Assembly: GCF_003797775.2 (NCBI RefSeq) | Contig: NZ_CP060725.1 | Span: 2,908,001 to 2,972,000, forward strand | Source of the DNA: Sphingopyxis sp. OPL5 | GTDB taxonomy: Bacteria; Pseudomonadota; Alphaproteobacteria; Sphingomonadales; Sphingomonadaceae | Direction: 5' to 3' | Length of the DNA: 64,000 bases | In this document: in pieces, positions 11,239-20,604 of the stretch | Layout: each line of letters begins with the position of its first letter | Position numbering within the stretch: position 1 is the stretch's first letter | Translations under genes and position numbers: made by a program | The notes under the pieces: generated by a model | The model's input: the letters and a program-made list of their open reading frames with translations, nothing else | What the model was told of the DNA's origin: nothing | Databases searched by the model: none

Positions 11239-13254
11239 ATGAACAGCCGTACCCATCGGGCGGCGCCGTTGCTGGCGCTCGTCCTCTCGCTCGTCCCCGC
11301 CGCCAGCCATGCCGAAGAGGCGGGCGAAGACCAGACGATCATCGTCACAGCACCCGAACTGACCGACGATGCCGAAGCACGCGCCGCGCGCACCCCCGGC
11401 GGCGTCGACGTCGTCACGCATCGGGACTATGCGGACAAATCGATCATGTCGCTGCGCGACACGCTCGCCTTCTCGCCGGGCGTCTATCTCCAGCCGCGTT
11501 ACGGGCAGGAGGTACGGATTTCGATCCGCGGCTCGGGGCTGTCGCGCGGCTTCCACATGCGCGGGCTGACGCTGCTGCAGGACGGGGTGCCGATCAACCT
11601 CGCCGACGACAATGGCGATTTCCAGGAACTCGAACCGATCTTCTTCGACCATCTCGAGGTCTATCGCGGCGCCAACGCGCTGCGCTTCGGCTCGGGCACG
11701 CTCGGCGGCGCGGTCAATGGCGTGACCCCGACCGGGCGCACCGCCGAAGGGATTTACCTGCGCGGCGATGTCGGCAGCTTCGACAGCGTGCGCGGGCTCG
11801 TCTCGGCGGGCGTCGCCAGCGAGCGCGTTGACGCATGGGGCGCGATCAGCGCCGACACCTCGGATGGCGACCGCGACCATGCAAAGCGGCGCAGTCTGCG
11901 CTTTCAGGGCAATGTCGGGTTGAAACTGAGCCGCGTCGTGAGCACGCGCTTCTATGCCAGCATCAACAATATCAACCAGCAACTCCCCGGCGCGCTGACG
12001 AAGGCCGAGGCGCTGACCACCCCGGGCAAGGCGAATGCGGGCGCCGTCGCGGGCGATCAGGGCCGCGATATCGACTCGCTGCGGCTCCAGAACCGCACCA
12101 GCCTAGATTTCGGCGCGGTGAAGCTCGACGTCGGCGGCTTCGTCAACGCCAAGTCGCTGCATCACCCGATCTTCCAGCTCATCGACCAGAAATCGACCGA
12201 TATCGGCGGCTTTGCGCGGCTCGACTATGCGACGGGGCCGGTCGAGGTCACCCTCGGCGGCGAAATCCGGCGTGGCCGCACCGATGCCCGCCAGTTCGTC
12301 AACAATGGCGGCCGGCGCGGTGCGCTGACCTTCGACGCCGACCAGAAGGCACAGACCGCAACCCTCTATGGCGAGCTGCGCGTGCGGCCGGTGGAGACGC
12401 TGACGATTGTTGCGGGCGGCGTCTATGCCGACGGCTGGCGTGCGCGGCGGGTCGATTTTTCGGCGACCGCCGCGACCGCCGGGCGGATCGACTTCGACGC
12501 CTTCTCGCCGAAACTCGGTCTGCTCTTCGAACCCGCCGATCACATCCAGGTCTTCGCCAACTACAGCCGCTCGGCCGAATTCCCGGGCTTCGGCGAGGTT
12601 TTCCAGACGGTCGGATCCCCGCCGACAAGCGCCGTCGTGTCCGACATCCGCCCGCAACGCGCCTGGACCGCGGAAGTCGGCACGCGCGGCACGATCGGTT
12701 TCGCGGCGTGGGACATCGCCGCCTACCGCGCGACGCTGACGGGCGAAATGCTGCAGTTCGCGACCGGCAGCGACATCCCCGCCGCGACCTTCAACGCCGG
12801 CCGCACGCTGCATCAGGGGATTGAGGCGTCGCTCGACCTCAACCCCGCACCATGGCTGCGGCTGCGGCAAATCTATAATTACAGCGACTTTCGTTTTCGG
12901 GGCGACAGCCAGTTCGCGAACAATCGCCTGCCGGTGGTCCCGAACCATGTCTATCGCGCCGAACTGCGGGTTGGCACCGACGCGCTGCATATCGCGCCGA
13001 ACCTCGAATGGGTTCCCGACGGCCCCTTCGCCGATTACCGCAACCTGGTGCGCACGCCCGGCTATGCGCTGCTCGGCTTCACCGGCGGCGCGCGGGTGGC
13101 CGAGGGCATCGATGCCTTTGTCGATGTCCGCAATGTCACCGGCAAAAAGGCGATCGGCGACATCAGCGCGGCGATTGTCGTGACGCCGACGTCGGCGATC
13201 TATTATCCCGTCGAACGGCGCGCCGTGTCGGCGGGCATCCGCGCGCGCTTCTGA
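11239..13254 (+). CDS. TonB-dependent outer membrane receptor
   Basis: 671 residues. The signal peptide ends at about residue 25 (ASHA), and a TonB-box-like DQTIIVTAPE follows. The plug domain (VDVVTHRDYADKSI to LRFGSGTLGGAVNG) leads into a 22-strand-type barrel that ends in a terminal Phe (ARF). The plug resembles ferric-citrate/copper-type receptors, but the ligand cannot be fixed. A strong AAGGAA site precedes the ATG. The upstream DUF2946-like gene is co-directional with a 72-base gap. Confidence 0.93.
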   Translation: MNSRTHRAAPLLALVLSLVPAASHAEEAGEDQTIIVTAPELTDDAEARAARTPGGVDVVTHRDYADKSIMSLRDTLAFSPGVYLQPRYGQEVRISIRGSGLSRGFHMRGLTLLQDGVPINLADDNGDFQELEPIFFDHLEVYRGANALRFGSGTLGGAVNGVTPTGRTAEGIYLRGDVGSFDSVRGLVSAGVASERVDAWGAISADTSDGDRDHAKRRSLRFQGNVGLKLSRVVSTRFYASINNINQQLPGALTKAEALTTPGKANAGAVAGDQGRDIDSLRLQNRTSLDFGAVKLDVGGFVNAKSLHHPIFQLIDQKSTDIGGFARLDYATGPVEVTLGGEIRRGRTDARQFVNNGGRRGALTFDADQKAQTATLYGELRVRPVETLTIVAGGVYADGWRARRVDFSATAATAGRIDFDAFSPKLGLLFEPADHIQVFANYSRSAEFPGFGEVFQTVGSPPTSAVVSDIRPQRAWTAEVGTRGTIGFAAWDIAAYRATLTGEMLQFATGSDIPAATFNAGRTLHQGIEASLDLNPAPWLRLRQIYNYSDFRFRGDSQFANNRLPVVPNHVYRAELRVGTDALHIAPNLEWVPDGPFADYRNLVRTPGYALLGFTGGARVAEGIDAFVDVRNVTGKKAIGDISAAIVVTPTSAIYYPVERRAVSAGIRARF

Positions 13255-13275
13255 CACGCCGCTTGGTACCTCCGG

Positions 13276-14151
13276 TCAGCCCGCCGCGACCTGCGGAATG
13301 GCTGACCGGGGCACTGCGCCCGGGATATCGGCGTCCATATCCTTGTTCTCGGGAAAGATCGGCCACAGCAGTTGCTGGCCCAGCGTCGCCGGGGGCAGGT
13401 TTTCGACGCCATAGCTGACGGGATAGCTGCGGGTGATCTTGGCGGTGCCGAACAGCACGTCCCAGAAGAACAGCAAATTGCCGAAATTTCCCTTATAATG
13501 GACCGCGCCGTCGCTGAGGTGGCGGCCGTGGTGGGCGTGATGCGTCGCCGGAGTGCTGATGACGCGCTCGACGACCCACATCAGCGGCGACAGCGCCTTG
13601 ATCCGGTACAGCGGCCTGTCCCACGCGAAATCGCTGTGCGCGCCGATGATCACGGCCATCTTGACGACCAGATAGCCGGCATAGAACCAGCCGAGTCCAA
13701 GATAGACCAGAATCCCCGCGAACCAGATACTCGGCATCATCGCATAATAGAGGATGTTGTTCCGATAGACGAGCCGGACGCTCATATAGCGCGCATTATG
13801 GTGGGCGCGATGGAGGTTGTAGAGCCAGGAAAAGCTGTGGCTCGCACGGTGCCACCAATATTGCATCATATCCTCGAAGACGAGGAACAGCGCGAGCGCG
13901 GCGAGGAAGGGAATGCCCGCCAGCGCATTGGCGTACTGTGGGACCAGCGCCTGGCCGATCGCACCGACCGTGAACAGGATCAGCGGCTGCGTCACCACCA
14001 GCAGCATCAGGGTGCTGACGACTTCGAGGATGCCGTCGTGGCGCGTCTGTTCGTCCTTGGCGAACAATCGGGTGCAGGCGAGTTCGAGCAGCGCGAAGCT
14101 CAGATAGATCGCCATCACGACCAGACTCGATTGGGCGCTTGTCAGCTGCAT
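13276..14151 (-). CDS. Sterol desaturase family membrane protein (second paralogue)
   Basis: 291 residues with about five hydrophobic helices and the histidine clusters HRASH (about residue 121), HRAHH (about 133) and HHAHHG (about 223) of the fatty acid hydroxylase superfamily. It probably acts on a membrane lipid or alcohol; the substrate is unknown. The start at 14151 gives MQLTSAQSS, directly before the first membrane helix. The longer in-frame upstream extension looks non-coding. It is divergent from the Crp/Fnr gene, and its stop faces the TonB receptor 21 bases away. Confidence 0.88.
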   Translation of the reverse strand: MQLTSAQSSLVVMAIYLSFALLELACTRLFAKDEQTRHDGILEVVSTLMLLVVTQPLILFTVGAIGQALVPQYANALAGIPFLAALALFLVFEDMMQYWWHRASHSFSWLYNLHRAHHNARYMSVRLVYRNNILYYAMMPSIWFAGILVYLGLGWFYAGYLVVKMAVIIGAHSDFAWDRPLYRIKALSPLMWVVERVISTPATHHAHHGRHLSDGAVHYKGNFGNLLFFWDVLFGTAKITRSYPVSYGVENLPPATLGQQLLWPIFPENKDMDADIPGAVPRSAIPQVAAG

Positions 14152-14161
14152 GTCGCGGCAC

Positions 14162-14196
14162 TCCCATGGCCATCGGCAAGTCGTTGCTTGCCATGG
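14162..14196. promoter_or_regulatory. Imperfect inverted repeat between divergent sterol-desaturase and Crp/Fnr genes
   Basis: GGCAAG (14175-14180) and CTTGCC (14187-14192) form a six-base dyad. It is flanked by two copies of CCATGG, so the arms nearly extend outward. The element sits in the leader of the minus-strand gene and upstream of the regulator, so it could be an operator. There is no match to the classical TGTGA-N6-TCACA Crp site. Confidence 0.3.
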
Positions 14197-14227
14197 CGCC
14201 GACCTTGCCACAGTGTCGCGACCCGGA

Positions 14228-14881
14228 ATGCAAAGAACTTATCATTTTGCGATGGCCGAGCGATCGACCCTGTCGCCGCACGAGCTGGTTCAGCTGATCG
14301 CAAGTGCGCGCGTGCGCGATTTTGCCGACGGCCAGTTCGTCCAGCATCAAGGCGATCCGGGCGACGCCTTTTGGGCGGTCGTCGACGGACATGTGACGAT
14401 CGGCCGCTTTGCCGAGGACGGTGGTTTCACCCATTTCGGGGTGATGGGGCGCGGCGACATGTTCGGCGAACTGGCCTTTTTTACCGGTGTGCCGCGACAG
14501 GTCGACGCGCTCGCCAGCGGCAGCGCGCGGCTCGTCGCGGTCGACCGGCCGTTGCTGCGGCAATTGATGGCCGCCGACGTCGGCTGGGCCGAGCTGCTGC
14601 TGCGCAGTCTGTCGCGGCAGCTAGCGTCGACGCTCGACATCATCGATTCCGAACGGCGGCTGTCGACCCCCGATCGGTTGCTCGCGATGCTGCGTGCGAT
14701 GGCGGCCGACAGCGCCGGCGGCGATCGGATCACCGCGACCCAGCAGCAGCTCGCCGACCTGCTCGGCGTGTCGCGCGTGACGTTGGGCGCGGCGCTGCGT
14801 ATATTGGCGAGCGCCGGGCAGGTCGAACGCGGCTATGGCCATATCCGCCTGCTGCGGCTCGACGGAGACGGTTTCATTTGA
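14228..14881 (+). CDS. Crp/Fnr family transcriptional regulator
   Basis: 217 residues. The N-terminal cyclic-nucleotide-binding-like beta barrel (about 25-130, with GDMFGELAFFTG matching the phosphate-binding cassette) is followed by a C-terminal winged helix (DRLLAMLRAMA to the end, recognition helix QQLADLLGVSRVTLGAALR). There is no N-terminal cysteine set, so it is not an Fe-S FNR. The ligand is unknown. Start choice is uncertain: ATG 14228 or ATG 14252, neither with a strong ribosome site. It is divergent from a sterol desaturase family gene and 25 bases upstream of phenylalanine hydroxylase. Confidence 0.88.
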   Translation: MQRTYHFAMAERSTLSPHELVQLIASARVRDFADGQFVQHQGDPGDAFWAVVDGHVTIGRFAEDGGFTHFGVMGRGDMFGELAFFTGVPRQVDALASGSARLVAVDRPLLRQLMAADVGWAELLLRSLSRQLASTLDIIDSERRLSTPDRLLAMLRAMAADSAGGDRITATQQQLADLLGVSRVTLGAALRILASAGQVERGYGHIRLLRLDGDGFI

Positions 14882-14906
14882 AACCTTTTCCTGCTAGGCG
14901 TGTCCC

Positions 14907-15779
14907 ATGAAAGACGGCTTCACCCACGTCCATGAAACCCCGCCGCCCGGCGCTGCGGCCGACTGGACGATTGCTCAGAACTGGGACGCCTTCACCGCCG
15001 ACGAACATGCGATGTGGGACCGGCTTTTTGCGCGCCAGTCGGCGATGCTGCCCGGCCGCGCGTCCGAAGCCTTCCTGCGCGGCATCGACGTGCTGCGGCT
15101 CGAAAAACCGGGCATCCCCGACTATCGCGAACTCAACGCGCGGCTGATGGCGGCGACGGGGTGGCGGGTCGTCGCGGTGCCGGGGCTCGTCCCCGACGAG
15201 GTGTTTTTCGACCACCTCGCGAACCGCCGCTTCCCCGCGGGCAATTTCATCCGCACCCCGCAGCAGCTCGACTATCTGGAGGAACCCGACGTCTTCCACG
15301 ACGTGTTCGGCCATGTCCCGATGCTCGCCGACCCGATATTCGCCGACTATATGGTCGCTTATGGCGAGGGCGGGCTGCGCAGCCTGAAATTCGACGCGCT
15401 CAAACAGCTTGCGCGGCTTTACTGGTATACCGTCGAATTCGGGTTGATCCGCGAAGCGGGGGGCCTGCGCATCTATGGCGCCGGCATCGTGTCGAGCTAC
15501 GCCGAAAGCGTCTTCGCGCTCGACTCGGACAGCCCGAACCGCATCGGCTTCGACCTCGCCCGCGTCATGCGCACCGATTACCGGATCGACGATTTCCAGC
15601 AGAATTATTTCGTCATCGACAGCCTCGACCAGCTGCTCGATACGACGGTGAACACCGACTTCGCGCCGCTCTATGCCGCGAACGACGCGCTGCCGCCGAT
15701 CGCGATCGCCGACATCCTGCCCGGCGACGAAGTGATCACGCGCGGCACGCAGGACTATGCGCTCGCCAAGAGCGGCTGA
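14907..15779 (+). CDS. phhA: Phenylalanine 4-monooxygenase
   Basis: Converts phenylalanine to tyrosine with tetrahydrobiopterin-type cofactor, O2 and non-heme iron. The 290 residues match the monomeric bacterial enzyme. The iron ligands are visible as H131 and H136 (FHDVFGHVPM) and E177 (WYTVEFGL). The start lies 25 bases after the Crp/Fnr gene on the same strand, so the regulator may be co-transcribed with it or control it. No pterin carbinolamine dehydratase gene is adjacent. Confidence 0.96.
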   Translation: MKDGFTHVHETPPPGAAADWTIAQNWDAFTADEHAMWDRLFARQSAMLPGRASEAFLRGIDVLRLEKPGIPDYRELNARLMAATGWRVVAVPGLVPDEVFFDHLANRRFPAGNFIRTPQQLDYLEEPDVFHDVFGHVPMLADPIFADYMVAYGEGGLRSLKFDALKQLARLYWYTVEFGLIREAGGLRIYGAGIVSSYAESVFALDSDSPNRIGFDLARVMRTDYRIDDFQQNYFVIDSLDQLLDTTVNTDFAPLYAANDALPPIAIADILPGDEVITRGTQDYALAKSG

Positions 15780-15781
15780 CC

Positions 15782-16585
15782 TCAATCCCGGTCCTTGCGG
15801 ACCTCCGATACCAGCCGGCGGCGATGCTGAAAGGCTTCGCGGTCGGGCGGCAGGCTGTAAATGCCGCGCAGCAGCGCGGCGTCGTTGTCCGATAATTCGC
15901 GGCGCCCCGCCTCGCCGTCGAACAGCGCCATGATCGAATCCTCGGGCGGCGGCGGCCTGCTGCTCAATTCGGCGAGCGCGACCATCGCCGCATAGGACGC
16001 GACCGAGTCGAGCAGGGTCCCGTCGGCCTTTTCGGCATCGATGATTACCGTCGCCGACCGCAGCGCACGCACGACCTGAGTGCTGACGATGCTGCTGTTA
16101 TATTGCCGCACCACCCCGGACGCCGCGGGCATTCCGTCGCGGCTCTCGTCGCGGGTGCTGTACCACCAGCGGATCGCGCCATCGCCCTCGACCAGCCGTT
16201 CGCGGACGACGGGCGACAGCGCCGCGGCCTGTCGCGGTGATTTGGCGAAGATCGCGCGGGTCAGGCCCTCGCCGTCGTCGGTGAAAATGACGGCGATGTT
16301 GGGGACGCACGCACCGGATGCGACGGGCGCGCCCGCCGATGCCGCGACCGCACGGATCCGCTTGTCGACGATCGCCGCGACCGCGTCATCGACGCCGACC
16401 GTGCGCGGACATATCGGCATGATCCACCGCGCGACCGGCTCGAGCCGGGCCACACCGGCGCGGCGCACAAATTCGGCGGCGCGTTTCCGTTCCTCGGCTG
16501 CGGTGATCGGGGTTCCCGTCACGACGATAGGGTCGGGATCGCTGCCGGCGGCGGCAAGCAGGGCGAGGGCGGCGATCAGGCTCAT
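15782..16585 (-). CDS. Hypothetical secreted protein
   Basis: 267 residues that I do not recognise. It starts with a short signal sequence (MSLIAALALLAAAGS). An early IVVTGTPI motif resembles those seen in sphingomonad periplasmic proteins. Cysteines occur at IMPICPRTV and SGACVPN and could form a disulfide. The rest is an Ala/Arg-rich soluble domain. Its stop lies two bases from the phhA stop, convergent, and it follows prmA on the same strand with a 64-base gap. Confidence 0.7.
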   Translation of the reverse strand: MSLIAALALLAAAGSDPDPIVVTGTPITAAEERKRAAEFVRRAGVARLEPVARWIMPICPRTVGVDDAVAAIVDKRIRAVAASAGAPVASGACVPNIAVIFTDDGEGLTRAIFAKSPRQAAALSPVVRERLVEGDGAIRWWYSTRDESRDGMPAASGVVRQYNSSIVSTQVVRALRSATVIIDAEKADGTLLDSVASYAAMVALAELSSRPPPPEDSIMALFDGEAGRRELSDNDAALLRGIYSLPPDREAFQHRRRLVSEVRKDRD

Positions 16586-16649
16586 GGCAGGTCTCCCGGT
16601 GACGCGGTGCCAAGCCTAGCAAATTACCGGAGAATTTCCAGCACCTGAC

Positions 16650-17621
16650 TTACCAGCTCCCGAAACTCGCGTCCGACGGGCTCGCGCGGTGAAAGGCGCG
16701 CTCCTTGCGCCGCCAGCCGTAACGGCGGCGCTTGACCAGCAGCAGGCACGGCCATTCGGCGCTGCCGCCGCGCGCGGCGAGGCGAAATCCTTGCGCGCGA
16801 TAGGCGGTCAGCACCGGCTCCATCTGCCGCGCGATCAGCCCGGCAAGGATCGCATGGCCGCCCGGCGCGGTGACGCTCGCGATATCGGGGGCGAGGGTGA
16901 TCAGCGGCCCCGCGAGGATGTTCGCGATGACGAGGTCATAGGGCGCGCGATGCCTGATCGCGGGATGGTCGGTCCCCGGCGCGACCGCGACCGCCAGCCG
17001 CCCGCCGCCGCGGCCGAGCGGCACGCCGTTGATGCCGGCATTGTCTTTGGTGACGAAGATGCTCGCCGGATCGATGTCCGATGCGATCGTCCGTGCGCGC
17101 GGCCACAGCGCCATGGCGGCAAAGGCGAGCAGGCCGGTGCCGGTGCCGATATCGGCGATGTTGCGCGGCACGACACCCTCCCGCGCCATAAGGTCGAGCA
17201 TCGCGAGGCAACCCGCGGTGGTGTCGTGCCCGCCGGTGCCGAACGCCTGGCTCGCGTCGATCAGGAAGGATGTACTGCCCGGTGGCACGCGGTCGGCAAA
17301 GCTGCTGGTGTGGACGAAGAATCGTCCCGCCTGCACGGGCTCGAGTCCTTGTTGCGAGAGGGTGACCCAGTCCTCGTCGGGCAGTTCCTCGATCACCGGC
17401 TTCGCGCCTTTGGCGCTCGGCGCCAGCAACTGCAGCAATTCGACCAGCGCTGCGTCCGGCCGTTCGTCCATATAGGCGTCGAGTTGCCACTGCCCGGCAT
17501 CCTCGTCGATCTCGCGCGTCACCACGACGGGGGCATCGGGCCGCGTGTCGAGTTCGGGAATGTCGCCCGACAGCGCCTCGGCCTCGGCGCGGGTGCAGGG
17601 GAGCGAGACGATCCAGCTCAT
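16650..17621 (-). CDS. prmA: Ribosomal protein L11 methyltransferase
   Basis: Methylates lysines and the N-terminus of ribosomal protein L11 using SAM. The 323 residues comprise an N-terminal substrate-recognition domain (1-110), then the methyltransferase domain with AFGTGGHDTT (about 153), the SAM-binding DIGTGTGLL (about 180) and the NILAGPL motif (about 252). The ATG at 17621 overlaps the stop of the metallo-beta-lactamase gene by four bases. The C-terminal tail is unusually basic and long (from KRRRYGWRRKERAFHR), about 20 residues beyond the typical end. Confidence 0.94.
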   Translation of the reverse strand: MSWIVSLPCTRAEAEALSGDIPELDTRPDAPVVVTREIDEDAGQWQLDAYMDERPDAALVELLQLLAPSAKGAKPVIEELPDEDWVTLSQQGLEPVQAGRFFVHTSSFADRVPPGSTSFLIDASQAFGTGGHDTTAGCLAMLDLMAREGVVPRNIADIGTGTGLLAFAAMALWPRARTIASDIDPASIFVTKDNAGINGVPLGRGGGRLAVAVAPGTDHPAIRHRAPYDLVIANILAGPLITLAPDIASVTAPGGHAILAGLIARQMEPVLTAYRAQGFRLAARGGSAEWPCLLLVKRRRYGWRRKERAFHRASPSDASFGSW

Positions 17622-18514
17622 TTCGCCGCGGCTTCCTTCGCCAGCCGGTCGTCGAGCCGCTTTGCGGCGCCCTCGGCATAGGTCTTGCACGCACTCGCGT
17701 CGACCAGCGGGGCCTCGCCCGCGAGTCGATCGAAGAGGTTGCTCGCCGACGGATGCGGAGTGATCAGCAGGTCGCACGGCAAAGTCGGCACCTTGGCAAA
17801 GGTCGCGCGCAGCATCGCAACATAGTCGGGGTGGTCCGAAAAGCGATAATCGTCGGCGGACACCGCGCTCAGGCTATCGACATAGGCGATCGTCCGGCAA
17901 TCGCCCGCCTCGCACGCGCGCCAGGTCCAGCTTGTGCTGCCCGGCGTATGCCCCGGCGTCGCGTGGATCGTCAGGCTGATGTCGCCGATCGGCAGGCGCT
18001 CGCCATCCTTGAGCTCGCGCGATACCTTGACCCCGGCGAAGGGCGGGATCGCACCACGCTGCGGATCGATCGCCTCGGGCTCGCCGCTGGTCAGCGTCGC
18101 CACCGCCTCGTGCCGCGCCAGCACCGCGGCGCCGGTCGCATCCTGCAGCGCCTTCAACCCGCCGACATGGTCGAGATGCTCGTGGCTCGCGAGCAGAGTG
18201 CGGACGTTCTTGGGGTCGAAGCCGAGCGCGCGGATATTGGCGAGGATGCCCGGTGCGGCCTCCGCGGTCGCACCGTCGATCAGCACCAGCCCGTCGGGGG
18301 TCGCGATCAGCAGCGCAGTGATGCCGCAGGTGCCGACATAATAGGTGTTGCCGAAAATCTTCGCGGGGGGGGCGGCGTCGCTCCACCCGTCGCGTCCTTC
18401 GCACGCGGTCGCGAGCGCCTTGCCGGTCGGAGCGGGCGCGGCGGGGGCAGGGGTTCGCTGCGGCGTGCAGCCGGCGAGCGCCAGCGCGGCGAGGATGGCG
18501 ATTCTAGCGGACAT
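17618..18514 (-). CDS. Subclass B3 metallo-beta-lactamase, putative lipoprotein
   Basis: 298 residues with a lipobox-like LALAGC (Cys16), so it may be lipid-anchored in the periplasm. The full zinc set of subclass B3 is present: H111, H113, D115, H116 (HEHLDH), H189 (TPGHTPGS) and H254 (ITPHPS). B3 enzymes hydrolyse beta-lactams including carbapenems, although relatives with other hydrolase roles exist, so activity is inferred. It starts 11 bases inside the upstream SDR gene and ends overlapping prmA. It therefore lies in a housekeeping operon, with no mobile-element signs. Confidence 0.9.
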   Translation of the reverse strand: MSARIAILAALALAGCTPQRTPAPAAPAPTGKALATACEGRDGWSDAAPPAKIFGNTYYVGTCGITALLIATPDGLVLIDGATAEAAPGILANIRALGFDPKNVRTLLASHEHLDHVGGLKALQDATGAAVLARHEAVATLTSGEPEAIDPQRGAIPPFAGVKVSRELKDGERLPIGDISLTIHATPGHTPGSTSWTWRACEAGDCRTIAYVDSLSAVSADDYRFSDHPDYVAMLRATFAKVPTLPCDLLITPHPSASNLFDRLAGEAPLVDASACKTYAEGAAKRLDDRLAKEAAAK

Positions 18515-19196
18515 AGCTGGCTCCGTTCACGTCGAGCACCGCGCCGGTCATCGATGCGGGCGCGTCGATCGCGCACCAGCGCGCCATTTCGCCGACTTCC
18601 TCGGGCATCGCGACGCGGCCGAGCGGAATGTCGGCAAGCAATTTGTCGCCGCCGCGGCTCTCCAGATACTCCTCGGCCATGCCGGTCATCGTGAAGCCGG
18701 GACAGATGGCGAAGGCGAGGATATTCTCCTTCGCATAAGCGCGCGCGATCGTTTTTGTCATCGCGATCATGCCCGCCTTCGACGCGGCATAATGCCAATG
18801 CGCAGGGCTGTCGCCACGATGCGCGGCGCGGCTCGCGATATTGACGATGCGGCCCTCGGACTTCCGCTGCTTCCAGTGCAGCACCGCCAAACGGCAGAAT
18901 AAGGCGCTCGCGGTCAGGTTGATCTGCTGCGTGCGGTTCCAGTTGGCGAGCCAGTCGGTTTCGTCGGCGTCGATGGGGTTCGCCTCGAACACGCCGGCGT
19001 TGTTGATCAGCACGTCGATGCGGCCATCGAGCTCTGCAAGCGCGCGGGTCCAGATGTGCCCCGGCACGTCGGGGTCGGCAAGATCGCCGTCGGCGCTCGA
19101 CAGCGCGACGACCTTGGCCGTGTCGGAAACCAGCGCTTCGGCGATCGCGGCGCCGATGCCGCGGCTCGCGCCGCTGATCAGGATATGGGTTTGCAT
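18504..19196 (-). CDS. SDR family oxidoreductase
   Basis: 230 residues of the classical short-chain dehydrogenase type. It has a dinucleotide-binding GASRGIG at about residues 9-15, NNAG near 66, a catalytic Ser in NIASRAA, and YAASK near 146. The substrate is unknown. It is the first gene of a three-gene overlapping unit with the B3 beta-lactamase and prmA. Confidence 0.92.
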   Translation of the reverse strand: MQTHILISGASRGIGAAIAEALVSDTAKVVALSSADGDLADPDVPGHIWTRALAELDGRIDVLINNAGVFEANPIDADETDWLANWNRTQQINLTASALFCRLAVLHWKQRKSEGRIVNIASRAAHRGDSPAHWHYAASKAGMIAMTKTIARAYAKENILAFAICPGFTMTGMAEEYLESRGGDKLLADIPLGRVAMPEEVGEMARWCAIDAPASMTGAVLDVNGASYVR

Positions 19197-19251
19197 GGCC
19201 CGCCCTTAAGCGGACCCCGTCACCTTGCCAAGCATGGGGTCGGTATGCCGG

Positions 19252-20604
19252 TCAGGCAACGCGGCGGCTGAACTCGCTCGCGGCCTGTTCGAGCGACTGC
19301 AGCCGCTCGCCCATCTTGGCGAATTCGTCGCTCAGCACGCTGATTTCGCCCGCGACCATGCCCGAATCGTTGCGGATGCTGGCGATCGTCGACGACATCG
19401 AATCGGCGGCGAGCGCGGTTTCGTCGACCGCGGCGGTGATCGAGGTGACCGTCTGCGCCTGCGCGTCCATCGCGTCGCGGATACGCTGCGCCGAATGCTG
19501 GACCTCGACGATCGTCGCCTGGATCGACTGGTTGGCGGCGACCGAACCCCTGGTCGCCTGCTGGATCGCCGTGATCTTGCCGGCGATATCGTCGGTCGCG
19601 CGCGCGGTTTCGTTGGCGAGGCTTTTCACCTCCTGCGCGACGACGGCAAAGCCGCGACCCGATTCGCCCGCGCGCGCCGCCTCGATCGTGGCGTTGAGCG
19701 CGAGCAAATTGGTCTGGCCCGCGATCTCGCGGATCAGGCCGAGGATCGATTCGATCGATTCGGCGTGGTGCGACAGCGCTTCGGACATGGCGACGGCTTC
19801 GCCCGCCTGTTCGGAGGCGCGGATCGCGACGTGCGAGCTGGCTTCGACCTCGCTGCGCGCATCCTCGATCGCGCGGATCAGCCCCGCGGCGGTCGAGGCG
19901 GCTTCGCGCATCGCGATCGCCGATTGTTCGGATGCCGCGGCGACTTCGCTCGTCTTGGCGATCATGCCCTTGGCGGCATGGTCGGCCGAGGCTGCCTGCC
20001 TGGCGAGTTCGCGGCGCACGCCGTCGGTTTCCTGGACCAGCGAGGCGATCGACTGGTCGAAATCGCCGGCCAGCGCCAATCGCTCGCCCGAAATGACCGC
20101 GCGGTTCAGCTTCTCGGCATAGGTTTCCATGATGTCGAATTCGAGCAGCGCGAGCCGGTTGATCGCCGCGCACAGCCGGGTCAGCCGCGCGGCATCGCCG
20201 GCGCAGGCCTCGACCACATAATGATAGGCCAGCCGCTGGCTCTCGCCGATGCACGACAGGACCGATGCCAGCGGCACCCCGACGCGCAGCGCCATATGGG
20301 TGTTCTGGCACGCGATTGTCGCCGCGGCCTGGCCGTCGGCATGGGCATATTTCTCGCGCATATGTTTCGCGCTGCCGGCGATATAGCTGGTCAGCAGGTC
20401 GCCCTCGACCTTGCGTTCGACGAGCGACAGGCCGTTGAAGGCATCCCAGTAAGCGCGCGCCATCTCGGGCTCGTGCCCGGTGACGATCGCCGCGATTTCG
20501 GCGCCATCGGTCGCCAGTTGGCCATCGAGATCATAGAAGGGGAAGCGATCCGACATCAGGATCGGATCAATCTGCTGCTTATGAATCGGATTTTCCTTCA
20601 CCAT
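19252..20604 (-). CDS. Soluble globin-coupled methyl-accepting chemotaxis transducer
   Basis: 450 residues with no membrane segment. The N-terminal 190 residues resemble a protoglobin sensor domain (AYWDAFNGL, then [12 protein letters not shown], whose H103 is the expected heme-proximal histidine). The C-terminal part is a chemotaxis signalling domain with the hairpin [20 protein letters not shown] at about 310-330 and Ala-rich methylation helices. It probably senses O2 or another gas and signals to CheA (inference from HemAT-type proteins). The start at 20604 is set by GGAAGCAGG seven bases upstream. Confidence 0.87.
   Translation of the reverse strand: MVKENPIHKQQIDPILMSDRFPFYDLDGQLATDGAEIAAIVTGHEPEMARAYWDAFNGLSLVERKVEGDLLTSYIAGSAKHMREKYAHADGQAAATIACQNTHMALRVGVPLASVLSCIGESQRLAYHYVVEACAGDAARLTRLCAAINRLALLEFDIMETYAEKLNRAVISGERLALAGDFDQSIASLVQETDGVRRELARQAASADHAAKGMIAKTSEVAAASEQSAIAMREAASTAAGLIRAIEDARSEVEASSHVAIRASEQAGEAVAMSEALSHHAESIESILGLIREIAGQTNLLALNATIEAARAGESGRGFAVVAQEVKSLANETARATDDIAGKITAIQQATRGSVAANQSIQATIVEVQHSAQRIRDAMDAQAQTVTSITAAVDETALAADSMSSTIASIRNDSGMVAGEISVLSDEFAKMGERLQSLEQAASEFSRRVA

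Noticed and set aside
13372..14910. 512-codon plus-strand frame over the second sterol desaturase gene and the Crp/Fnr gene
   Set aside because: The real genes on both strands explain the region, and the frame has low-complexity Arg/Ala composition.
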